Made by a program: the position numbers and the translations under genes. A stretch of 12,188 nucleotides of DNA, from assembly GCA_039933315.1 (NCBI GenBank), contig JBDTOI010000122.1:1-12188 (forward strand), in the 5' to 3' direction. The DNA is from DASXRU01 sp039933315 (GTDB lineage: Bacteria; Acidobacteriota; Blastocatellia; Pyrinomonadales; Pyrinomonadaceae). Under the pieces are notes generated by a model, which was not told the origin of the DNA, did no database searches, and saw only the letters and a list, made by a program, of their open reading frames with translations. Below are positions 5,957 to 12,188 of the stretch, one piece after another (position 1 is the first letter of the stretch; each line of letters begins with the position of its first letter).

Positions 5957-6133
5957 AGCCGCGGATAAACGCGGAGATACGCGGATCAGGAAACCCAGAC
6001 ACAAGAGCGGGGGCAAGCCCGCCTTCCTGACTGCAGGTGTTCCCGGTTGAATAATACGAACCCTGAAGCACTCGTGAAGGCGATCCTGACAGGTATTTTC
6101 CTGTCCGCGTTTCATCTGCGTTCATCCGCGGCT
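5957..6133. repeat. CCGCGG-type inverted repeat, copy 2
   Basis: Left arm 5957-5990 and right arm 6100-6133 pair as imperfect reverse complements and belong to the same family as 201-298. The interior is longer here and carries a smaller GCGGG/CCCGC hairpin near 6007-6021. The element fills the gap between the DinB-like start and the GAF gene. Its right end supplies the GAF gene's stop codon (CTA at 6132-6134, TAG on the minus strand). Confidence 0.8.
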
Positions 6134-6590
6134 AAAATTCCTGCTGTAACAGCCGCGCCATGTATTCCAATAGTTCCACATCCAGGTCGGAGACGGGCCC
6201 CGGCTTGAAATCAAAGTGGCAAATGCTACCAAACATCTTGCCATTGCGGTCTAACAGAGGAACGCCGCAATAGGATTGCACTACATCTCGTTTAGGGTGA
6301 TTTTTGACTCGCTCGTCTCGCCCCGCATCGCGCACCGTAAACCTCGCGGACGTATCGCGTACAAATACGCAATAGGAAGCTTCCACCGGGATGTCCTCGC
6401 AACTATCCACGGTTGGATTCTCGCGATCAAAAAACGTGATGTTGCGGAGAGTTGGGCCATCGAATCGGTAAAGCGAAGTAAAGCGATGGTGAGTAAGTGA
6501 ATTGAGAAATGCGACTGCACCGCGCACTCCGCCATTGGCAAAAGCAGCCTTCAACTTAAGCAATGCTTCGTCGTTGGAATTGCGGTTCAT
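6132..6590 (-). CDS. Stand-alone GAF-domain protein (152 aa)
   Basis: A single GAF domain covers about residues 25-150, with no attached kinase, cyclase or output domain. The second half is typical: CVFVRDTSARFTVRDAGRDER (74-94), then QSYCGVPLLDRNGKMFGSICHFDFKP (105-130) and a closing helix. GAF domains bind small ligands such as cyclic nucleotides, haem or linear tetrapyrroles. Cysteines at 64, 74, 108 and 124 could matter for redox or chromophore binding, but no specific ligand motif is evident. The ATG at 6590 lacks a clear ribosome binding site. The stop codon falls in a repeat element, so the native C-terminus may have been slightly altered. It may signal through a separate partner. Confidence 0.85.
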   Translation of the reverse strand: MNRNSNDEALLKLKAAFANGGVRGAVAFLNSLTHHRFTSLYRFDGPTLRNITFFDRENPTVDSCEDIPVEASYCVFVRDTSARFTVRDAGRDERVKNHPKRDVVQSYCGVPLLDRNGKMFGSICHFDFKPGPVSDLDVELLEYMARLLQQEF

Positions 6591-6641
6591 AGGCCGGAGT
6601 ACTAACTATGCGTCATACTCGCTAATAACATGACGTTCATT

Positions 6642-6662
6642 CGCAACTGTGAAAGAGTTGCG
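6642..6662. repeat. CGCAACT hairpin repeat, copy 2
   Basis: CGCAACT and AGTTGCG form a perfect 7-base-pair stem around a 7-base loop. It lies between the stop of the secreted-protein gene (6722) and the start of the GAF gene (6590). No U-run follows on either strand, so it is not a standard terminator. Confidence 0.6.
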
Positions 6663-6721
6663 ATCGCTTCACGATTACCGAAGCAGCTACCGGCGAGCGA
6701 CATACGTTCTGACGACACCGG

Positions 6722-7324
6722 CTAGTTCGAAGCTGCTTGCCATACCGAACCATCGGCATACCCTATGCTCTTAATGACAATTTGCTCCGAATACAGGTCC
6801 CGCGATTTCTTGCCGGCTTTCGTAGCATCGATAGTGCCGGTCGGGGAAGACCTCGTTCGCACGACCACACTCCTGGTTTTGCCGGGGCCAATGCTTACTC
6901 TCCTTACGAACTGCAGGCGACCGACCTCTTGTTCCGTGCCTGGCTCATAGAAGACGTAGTCCCACGTGAGTTTGCGGATCCCCTTCTCGCCGGTGTTATG
7001 GAAGTTTACTTCATAGATATATGTAACCCAGAGCCCGCGAGGTCCTGAGGGCGCAGGCAGGCGGACTGGCGGCGCCAGGGCCGGCAACCCCTCCTGGATT
7101 CTCCTTTCATTTTGCCTGGCTACATCTTGCTGGGCGCGCACTTCTTGTTCACGCCCCTTAATGGACTGGAGCGGGTCTTTCTCTAGCGCAGGGTTGCGGA
7201 CGTCCATACGCCATTGCTTTTGCATTACCGTAAGCTCGGGTCCAGCAGATCGATTGGACAAGGCCTGCGCTGAAGCGCCCAGGGCAAATAAAAACAGCAC
7301 CAGCATCGAGCAGAGAAGTCTCAT
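6722..7324 (-). CDS. Secreted hypothetical protein (200 aa)
   Basis: A clear signal peptide (MRLLCSMLVLFLFALGASA) has a likely cut after Ala19, before QALSN, so the mature protein is exported. It contains a charged helix (about 50-78) and a Pro-rich linker (80-96). A C-terminal beta-rich domain (98-196) includes WVTYIYEVNFHNTGEKGI and LTWDYVFYEPG, reminiscent of immunoglobulin-like or transglutaminase-accessory folds. I do not recognise a named family; proteins of this general layout are common in Acidobacteriota. The ATG at 7324 has GAGGG six bases upstream. A terminator at 7421-7448 separates it from the coiled-coil operon, so it is probably transcribed on its own. Confidence 0.85.
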   Translation of the reverse strand: MRLLCSMLVLFLFALGASAQALSNRSAGPELTVMQKQWRMDVRNPALEKDPLQSIKGREQEVRAQQDVARQNERRIQEGLPALAPPVRLPAPSGPRGLWVTYIYEVNFHNTGEKGIRKLTWDYVFYEPGTEQEVGRLQFVRRVSIGPGKTRSVVVRTRSSPTGTIDATKAGKKSRDLYSEQIVIKSIGYADGSVWQAASN

Positions 7325-7420
7325 GGCAAACCCTCACTGAGCATTGAGCGACAGATGAAGCGGGGCGAGGGTTTAGGCGCGTCCAGTCCCTCTCCCCCGG
7401 CCCTCTCCCATCGGGAAAGG

Positions 7421-7448
7421 GAAAAAAGAACCTCCCCGAATCGGAGGT
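7421..7448 (-). terminator. Rho-independent terminator of the coiled-coil operon
   Basis: On the minus strand ACCTCC (7448-7443) pairs with GGAGGT (7435-7430) around a 7-base loop, and UUCUUUUUU follows at once. It lies about 90 bases after the stop of the anchored-protein gene and about 100 bases before the next start. The placement and the U-run fit intrinsic termination of the 9632-to-7534 transcript. Confidence 0.65.
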
Positions 7449-7520
7449 GGGTGCTGTCGTGAACCGATTGAACAACCGTTTTTGCAAGACCCCTGGGAGT
7501 TAAAAGTCCATAACAGTTAT

Positions 7521-7533
7521 TCGCAACTCTGAA
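7521..7533. repeat. CGCAACT repeat, half copy
   Basis: TCGCAACTCTGAA matches the left half of the hairpin repeat at 5249 (and 6642 less closely), preceded by a similar ATAACAGTTAT context. The right arm is missing; the gene's TAG stop starts directly after it. Confidence 0.45.
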
Positions 7534-8136
7534 CTAGCGCAAGGTGGTTCGTATCTGCAGCGTCTCTTGCTTTCCGAAGACCGGTTTCACGGAAACCAAA
7601 TAGTTGCCTGCAGCGGCTCCGGAGGTGGGCCATGAAACGGTGAACGTCTTACGCTCAGCCGGCTGCCATCCGCTCAATCCAGCACGCGGTTCTCTGTAAG
7701 CGAAGACCTCCTCCGCGTTTGAACCATCGCGGATGACGGCAAGCGTGAACAGGTCTTCGCCTGCCGGCGCCAATTCGCTATCGAAGTCCACCTTCTTATA
7801 AGTATCGTTTTCGAGGACCACTACGATCGGAACGCTGGCTAGAGTCTTACCCGGCGATTGCGGGTCGGCGGAATCTTGCTTCCGCAAAGAGATTTCGCGC
7901 GCGACTGCCACATAGAGCCGCAACGGCTCGGCGCGGCGACTGACCAGCCCCGGCGATTCAAAGAAATTCGGCAACGGAGTTGGACCACCGGGAACTGGGG
8001 AGGGCGGAAGCTGATTCGGTCCCGGGGCAGACGTGGAAATGGTGCCGGGCTGCGAACGGTAATAGACAAAGCCGGCAGCCGCTGCTATGCCGGCAACCAG
8101 CACCACCAGTAGAGTCAATGCGGCGCGGCGACTCAT
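7534..8136 (-). CDS. Membrane-anchored protein with beta-rich outer domain (200 aa)
   Basis: A two-arginine tip and one hydrophobic helix (residues 7-26) anchor the protein. A Pro/Gly/Ser-rich stalk (30-63) leads to an outer domain (70-200) made of alternating strands: PLRLYVAVAREISL, VPIVVVLEND, EDLFTLAVIRDG, KTFTVSWP and NYLVSVKPVF. This resembles an immunoglobulin-like or BsuPI-like beta sandwich, but I cannot assign it to a named family. Its ATG overlaps the stop of the upstream coiled-coil gene (ATGA at 8136-8133), so translation is probably coupled and the two products are likely partners at the cell envelope. A terminator follows at 7421-7448. Confidence 0.85.
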   Translation of the reverse strand: MSRRAALTLLVVLVAGIAAAAGFVYYRSQPGTISTSAPGPNQLPPSPVPGGPTPLPNFFESPGLVSRRAEPLRLYVAVAREISLRKQDSADPQSPGKTLASVPIVVVLENDTYKKVDFDSELAPAGEDLFTLAVIRDGSNAEEVFAYREPRAGLSGWQPAERKTFTVSWPTSGAAAGNYLVSVKPVFGKQETLQIRTTLR

Positions 8137-9632
8137 GGCGGAGAACTCTTTTGAAAGTATTTGGCGATTGGTTTGGGCAAACCACTGAGGTCGGTAAACA
8201 AATTGAGTTTGAAGCGACTGACGGCGTCGTCGAGCGCGGCCTGCAGCTCGGCCGGATCTTCGACGTTATCTGCGAGGGCGTTTGGCGCTCGCTCGATTAC
8301 TTTCAGGGTGTCCGAGCCCAACTCTACCACGTGGCTCATGACCTTCATGAAGACGCCCAGATTCCTGGTGTCCACTGCCGTCGAGACTTCCTTTACATCC
8401 TGAAACGTTTTGCCTATGAGGTCCTTTACCTTGTGGCTGTAATACTTGACGACTGCATACTCCAGACATTGAACCGGAAATTTCTCTCTCTGTCTTTGAA
8501 CCGCCGCCGTAGCGTCGTTCACCTTTCCGCGGACGGAACTCAAGGCGCTCGTCGCGCTAACATTTTCGGAGCGAAGTGACTCCAGGCGCTCGCGCGCCTG
8601 GTGTACGAAAGTCTCGCTCGCGCTGGCTGATTGCTCGAGGTCCTTGACGCGGCGGGAGGCCTGGTTGAGGGATCCATAAGCTTGATTGATCAAGGGGAGC
8701 GAGCTGTTGATCTGGTTTAGCTTCTCCTGAACTTCGGCTTCGCTTACCGGAGTGCGACGAATGGCTTGCGCCTGCAGCGGGACGAATATCGGTACGGCCC
8801 TGATTGCTTCGGGGGCCGTGCTCGGCGCTACCGCAAACATTGGTTGCACCAACGTGGGGACCACCGGCGCTGCCTGAGGTGGCTCGCCGCTCTGGGAATA
8901 GACCGGACTCAAGGGTTTTGGGAGAGGACGGTAGTTACCCGGCGACAGCAACAGTCCGCGCCGGGCGCCGTCAAATAGAGCCGCGAACATGTCGTCTTTG
9001 GTTGCGGCGACGTCGGCACTAATCTGTTTCGTGATTTCGGTTATCTGGTTGAGGAAGGAGTTTTGCGAAGCAAGTTGCTCTTCAGCCTCGCGCGTCTCGC
9101 GCTGCGAACGTTGCAGATCGGTCTCAACCGCGGCGGTTTCGAGTTGCAGCGAGTTGCCGATATCACCGTTGCTGGCAATCTGCGCTTGCAGATTCCGGTA
9201 ACGTTCTTCCAGTGCGCTGGTTCGATACCTGAGGTTGCGCAGCCGGCCATCGGCAAAATCTTTCAGGTAAACCAGGGCCCCCAATAGTTCGGACAGATTC
9301 GTGGGTTCGACTAACGCGGGGGCGTCGGGGAAGACATCGGCCCTAAACCATTCGCGGACCGAGCGATATTGATTAGCCAGGCCGGGCAATGGATTGGGTG
9401 GTTCGGGAGTTGAATAAGTATCGTATGTGCCGGAATCCTCCGACCTACGACTCTCGCTGCGTGATGATGACGATTTTTCGTGGCGAGGAAACTTGATCGG
9501 CGTCTCGCCTCTGCGCCCGTCAAACTGGGCGAGTGTGGCGATGGGAGCCAGCAGGAGGACGATGATGGCGAGTTGCGTTTTCACGGCGGATTTGACGAGG
9601 AACGCTTTTTTCACACTAGTGGTAATGAGCAA
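8133..9632 (-). CDS. Exported coiled-coil protein (up to 499 aa)
   Basis: The N-terminus has a basic region (VKKAFLVKSAVKTQ) and a hydrophobic core (LAIIVLLLAPIATLA) with a probable cut after Ala35. The mature protein has a Ser/Arg/Glu-rich disordered part (40-85), coiled coil 1 (about 130-212), a Pro/Ala/Val-rich linker (231-295), coiled coil 2 (about 296-385) and a helical C-terminal part with one cysteine (389). No enzymatic motif is visible; a structural or scaffolding role in the periplasm is an inference. The start is uncertain: TTG at 9632 has GGTGGAG about ten bases upstream, while GTG at 9614 or 9584 would still give a good signal peptide and fits the candidate promoter better. It is first in an operon with the overlapping anchored protein. 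Confidence 0.85.
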   Translation of the reverse strand: MLITTSVKKAFLVKSAVKTQLAIIVLLLAPIATLAQFDGRRGETPIKFPRHEKSSSSRSESRRSEDSGTYDTYSTPEPPNPLPGLANQYRSVREWFRADVFPDAPALVEPTNLSELLGALVYLKDFADGRLRNLRYRTSALEERYRNLQAQIASNGDIGNSLQLETAAVETDLQRSQRETREAEEQLASQNSFLNQITEITKQISADVAATKDDMFAALFDGARRGLLLSPGNYRPLPKPLSPVYSQSGEPPQAAPVVPTLVQPMFAVAPSTAPEAIRAVPIFVPLQAQAIRRTPVSEAEVQEKLNQINSSLPLINQAYGSLNQASRRVKDLEQSASASETFVHQARERLESLRSENVSATSALSSVRGKVNDATAAVQRQREKFPVQCLEYAVVKYYSHKVKDLIGKTFQDVKEVSTAVDTRNLGVFMKVMSHVVELGSDTLKVIERAPNALADNVEDPAELQAALDDAVSRFKLNLFTDLSGLPKPIAKYFQKSSPP

Positions 9633-9636
9633 TCAC

Positions 9637-9665
9637 CTTGTACTCCACCTTTTCGGCCCGGTCAA
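9637..9665 (-). promoter_or_regulatory. Candidate sigma-70 promoter of the coiled-coil operon
   Basis: On the minus strand TTGACC (9665-9660; 5 of 6 to consensus) and TACAAG (9642-9637; 4 of 6) are separated by 17 bases. The expected transcription start falls near 9630, on top of the TTG start. If the promoter is used, translation more likely begins at GTG 9614 or 9584. Chance matches of this quality occur, so confidence is modest. Confidence 0.35.
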
Positions 9666-9701
9666 TGGTTTCTGACGGTAGAGCGATTAGTTGGAACATT
9701 G

Positions 9702-9811
9702 GTTCGCGTTCTTTCGTGCCGCAGCTTAGTGCAATTTCGTGGATCGTGTGCCTGGAATCGGAGCCATACGATCTATGAACTCACACCAAGCTGCACGAAA
9801 GAACACAAAAT
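9702..9811. repeat. TTTCGTG palindromic repeat, copy B
   Basis: This is the same element as 561-660. Arms of about 44 bases flank the loop at 9748-9767, which matches the copy A loop at 17 of 20 positions. The right arms of both copies share ACGATC, CTGCACGAAAG and AAATAT blocks. It lies between the racemase-family gene and the coiled-coil operon promoter. Unlike copy A, no reductase IGAAAVEL fragment follows. Confidence 0.75.
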
Positions 9812-9916
9812 ATGGAGTGCGCTGGCAGAGCGACGCGGCAACACCGCTTTGGATTTTCCTCGGGGATCCGAGATCTCAGATTGAGACCAAGAAACTAGCT
9901 TTGGCGGCGGACCCGC

Positions 9917-10609
9917 TTATTTTTCAAGAGCCCTCCGCAGGGCTGCTCTGGCGAGTAAGCGTGTCGAGTCCAGCGTGGGAAGGGGAGTGTCGTCGGGGCG
10001 CACGATTAAAGGTATCTCCGTGCAACCAAGGACCACTGCATCGCAACCACGCGTCTTAAGTTTCTCCGCCACTTCATTGAAATACAAACGGGATCTTTCG
10101 AGGAACAGGCCGTTGACTAACTCTTTGAAAATGATCTCATTGATCCTTTCTCTGTCGGCGGCGTCGGGTATTTCGCGCTCTATTTTGAATTCCGCTAATG
10201 CCTCGGGGTAAACATCACTTTCCACGAGATACTTCGTCCCTAAGATGCCTAGCCGCGCATAGCCCAGACGGTCAGCTTCTGCGGCGACTGCCCCGGCGAT
10301 ATGTAGCCAGGGGATGGGCGACTGTGGGATCAAGTACTTAAACGACTGGTGGTAGGTATTATCAGGGCAGATAGCAAAGTTGGCCCCGGCCTTCGCGACC
10401 TTATGCGCTGACTCTGCCAGGACCCCAGCCACCGTCTCCCAGTCGTTCGCGCGAATGGGGTCCATGACTCTGGCCATCGGTATCGAGTTCATGGTTATCT
10501 CCGGGTGATTATGCTCACCCATGAGGGCCGGCGCCTCTAAACAGATTGTGCGGTAACACAGGGCGGCGCCTTCGGCACTACCAGCTACGATACCAATGTG
10601 TTGGGTCAT
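9917..10609 (-). CDS. Aspartate/glutamate racemase family protein (230 aa)
   Basis: This is a cofactor-independent two-cysteine racemase-fold enzyme, of the type that interconverts L- and D-aspartate or related amino acids through two cysteine thiols. Both catalytic cysteines are visible: Cys81 in FAICPDNTYH (the C-x-x-N-T motif) and Cys196 in VVLGCTEIPLIV. The start MTQHIGIVAGSAEGAALCYR fits the usual first strand and glycine-rich turn. Length is normal for aspartate racemases. The ATG at 10609 has no clear ribosome binding site. The enzyme could supply D-amino acids to the cell wall or be catabolic; the context does not decide. The family also includes isomerases and decarboxylases with other substrates. 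Confidence 0.9.
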   Translation of the reverse strand: MTQHIGIVAGSAEGAALCYRTICLEAPALMGEHNHPEITMNSIPMARVMDPIRANDWETVAGVLAESAHKVAKAGANFAICPDNTYHQSFKYLIPQSPIPWLHIAGAVAAEADRLGYARLGILGTKYLVESDVYPEALAEFKIEREIPDAADRERINEIIFKELVNGLFLERSRLYFNEVAEKLKTRGCDAVVLGCTEIPLIVRPDDTPLPTLDSTRLLARAALRRALEK

Positions 10610-10620
10610 AGTATGAAGTC

Positions 10621-10780
10621 ATCCACAGATTAAGCAGATTTCACAGATTTAGTACCAAATCCCAAATGAGTTTAGTAGCTAAGTTGTGGACTCACCTAGA
10701 AACTCGTCTTATTCTCTCTCGCAGGTGGAACTGCGTAAAGCTCTCTTGCTGGTCTCTGTAATCTGACTAATCTGTGGATA
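10621..10780. repeat. Inverted ATCCACAGATTA repeat pair
   Basis: Left end 10621-10649 (ATCCACAGATTAAGCAGATT and onward) and right end 10755-10780 are reverse complements apart from a few bases. About 105 bases of unrelated, non-coding sequence lie between them. The unit fills the gap between the racemase-family start and the stop of the beta-propeller gene, reaching within 6 bases of that stop. It resembles a MITE-like or dispersed intergenic element with inverted ends. Confidence 0.65.
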
Positions 10781-10785
10781 GTTTC

Positions 10786-12084
10786 TTACCTGTCCTTGAT
10801 GTCGTAGGCCCAGAGGGTCCCCAGATCGCGAATGTAGAGCCTGCCGTTGGCAATCACCGGATACGCAAACGCTCCCTCCGGAAACGGTCCCACTTGTTTC
10901 TTCTTCGGCTGAGCCGGCGGAGTGAAGCGGCCCTTTATTCGATATGCCTCGGGGCTTGCTTCCACCAGGGCAAGCTCGCCATTGATGCCATGTAGATATA
11001 AATGCCCATCGGCGTAGGCCAGCGACGCCCAGCCGAAGCTTTTGTCCTGCCATTTGACTTTACCGGTAGTGAAGTCAGCTGCGACCAGGTTCTGGCCCAC
11101 TTCCGTACCATAAAGAGTTTCCCCAACCAGCACCGCGCCACCGATGCCGTTCGGCAGTCCGCGCTCAAAGAAAACTTGCTCGGCCGCTACTCCAGCGCCT
11201 TCCGCCTTTAAACGGACGAGTCCGCCGCCGACGCCCAGGGCTCCGGTGTACACATACGCCGCACGCGCGACCGGGGTGAAATACTGCGCCGGTCCCTTGG
11301 CCACGTCCTTGTAGCGCCAGAGAAACTGGCCCGTCTGCGCATCCACTCCGACCAGGCCTTTGCTTAAGAGCTGCACGTATTGTCTGCGGCCTCCACCTTG
11401 AACGACGATTGCCGATGCATAACCCGCGGGGTCACCATCTGGCACCGCTGCCTTCCAAATAGTCGCGCCGGTTTTCTTGTTCAGCGCCGCCATCGTCGCC
11501 TGCGCGCCACCTGGAGTTACGACAACTACTTCACCATCAACCAGAGGGGACTCTGCATAGGCCCAGTCACCCGGCTCGCCGCCGAATTCTTTGCGGATGT
11601 TTTTTTGCCAGCGAATCTTGCCGGTTTTGGCTTCAAGACAAGCGAGATCGCCGTCCGAGCCAAGCGCGTAGATAAGGTTTCCGTCAATCGTCGGAGTTGA
11701 GCGCGCCTTCGGGTAAGGGGGATTTTGATTTGGGTTGCCGACGTTGCCGACGCGGGTGGTCCAGATAGGTTTTCCATCCTGAGTTGAGAGGGCCTGAACA
11801 AATTCATTGTCCATGCCAATGTTGCTCATCAGGTAGATCCGTTTTCCCACCACCACGGGCGTTGAGTAACCGTCTCCGATGTCGTTCACTTGCCAGACCA
11901 GTTTCGGTCCTGCCGCCGGCCATTGTTTAAGCAGGCCGCGCTCCTGCGATACCCCGTCACGTGCCGGGCCTCGCCACTGAGGCCAGTCGGAAGTCGCGGA
12001 AGCTGTCGAGGCGGACCTGGTAACGAACACGGCTGAGACGCACAAACAGAGCGCGGCCACGGTGAGTAGGAATCTTACTTTCAA
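10786..12084 (-). CDS. Exported PQQ-like beta-propeller protein (432 aa)
   Basis: The signal peptide (residues 1-30, ending STASA) is followed by WPQWRGPARDG, the usual opening of exported PQQ-like propeller proteins. At least five blade motifs of the TG-x-x-x-W kind are visible: TQDGKPIW, AKTGKIRW, KKTGATIW, AQTGQFLW and TTGKVKW. The last strand (LYIRDLGTLWAYDIKDR) closes the propeller. No quinoprotein dehydrogenase active-site or haem-binding motif is seen, so it is more likely a BamB-like or unknown-ligand propeller than a true PQQ alcohol dehydrogenase. The start is TTG at 12084, supported by AAGGAG six bases upstream and a good signal peptide. The gene appears monocistronic, with the inverted repeat pair directly downstream. 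Confidence 0.92.
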   Translation of the reverse strand: MKVRFLLTVAALCLCVSAVFVTRSASTASATSDWPQWRGPARDGVSQERGLLKQWPAAGPKLVWQVNDIGDGYSTPVVVGKRIYLMSNIGMDNEFVQALSTQDGKPIWTTRVGNVGNPNQNPPYPKARSTPTIDGNLIYALGSDGDLACLEAKTGKIRWQKNIRKEFGGEPGDWAYAESPLVDGEVVVVTPGGAQATMAALNKKTGATIWKAAVPDGDPAGYASAIVVQGGGRRQYVQLLSKGLVGVDAQTGQFLWRYKDVAKGPAQYFTPVARAAYVYTGALGVGGGLVRLKAEGAGVAAEQVFFERGLPNGIGGAVLVGETLYGTEVGQNLVAADFTTGKVKWQDKSFGWASLAYADGHLYLHGINGELALVEASPEAYRIKGRFTPPAQPKKKQVGPFPEGAFAYPVIANGRLYIRDLGTLWAYDIKDR

Positions 12085-12188
12085 TGTCTTCTCCTTATGA
12101 CTACTGGAATTGCTTTTGGATCTTGCCTGACCTGCATTGACTACGATCTGTGGGATGGAATGTTCCGTCGCAGTGATTGTCGGGGCGG

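Noticed and set aside
7980..8579. Plus-strand frame of 199 codons
   Set aside because: It lies wholly antisense to two overlapping, well-supported minus-strand genes and has no start signal.
9480..9884. Plus-strand frames across 9427-10059
   Set aside because: They cover the antisense of the coiled-coil protein's start and palindromic repeat copy B and have no protein-like character.
1..12188. CRISPR array, tRNA, rRNA, integrase or transposase
   Set aside because: No regularly spaced short repeats, no tRNA-like cloverleaf or rRNA signature, and no recognisable recombinase motif was found on either strand; the repeats present are palindromic and dispersed.

Overview
The window looks like chromosomal DNA from a moderately high-GC, repeat-rich soil or environmental bacterium, most plausibly an Acidobacteriota member of the Blastocatellia/Pyrinomonadales type. 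That placement is an inference. It rests on the gene mix (a secreted PQQ-type beta-propeller, several secreted or anchored proteins of unknown family, DinB, VOC and aldo/keto reductase singletons) and on the many palindromic repeats between genes. No rRNA, tRNA, CRISPR, integrase or transposase gene was found.

Layout. Positions 1-760 hold a possible 47-residue gene (28-171, minus), a CCGCGG-type inverted repeat (201-298), a possible 3' gene remnant (372-545) and a palindromic repeat carrying pieces of an aldo/keto reductase tail (561-709). The only convincing plus-strand gene is 767-1378, a membrane-anchored hypothetical protein. It converges on the rest of the window across a long nested palindrome (1397-1492). 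All other genes are on the minus strand. A low-GC pair (1509-2081 DUF4256-like; 2128-2337 small membrane protein) looks acquired, and the small gene is bracketed by 14-bp direct repeats. An aldo/keto reductase (2500-3507) follows, then a repeat-filled gap, a VOC protein (3768-4226) and a three-helix membrane protein (4258-5094) that probably form a transcription unit. Next come a repeat-containing gap, a DinB-like protein (5407-5934), a second CCGCGG repeat, a stand-alone GAF protein (6132-6590) and a secreted hypothetical protein (6722-7324).

The clearest operon is 9632 to 7534 on the minus strand. It encodes an exported coiled-coil protein and, overlapping it by 4 bp, a single-pass anchored protein with a proline-rich stalk and a beta-rich domain. 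A candidate promoter lies in front and a rho-independent terminator behind. Upstream are an Asp/Glu-racemase-family enzyme (9917-10609) and an exported PQQ-like beta-propeller (10786-12084, TTG start, strong ribosome binding site).

I see no known defence or secretion system. The most distinctive features are the density of at least five palindromic repeat families, the aldo/keto-reductase-derived repeat core, the repeat-flanked low-GC cassette and the uncharacterised envelope operon.
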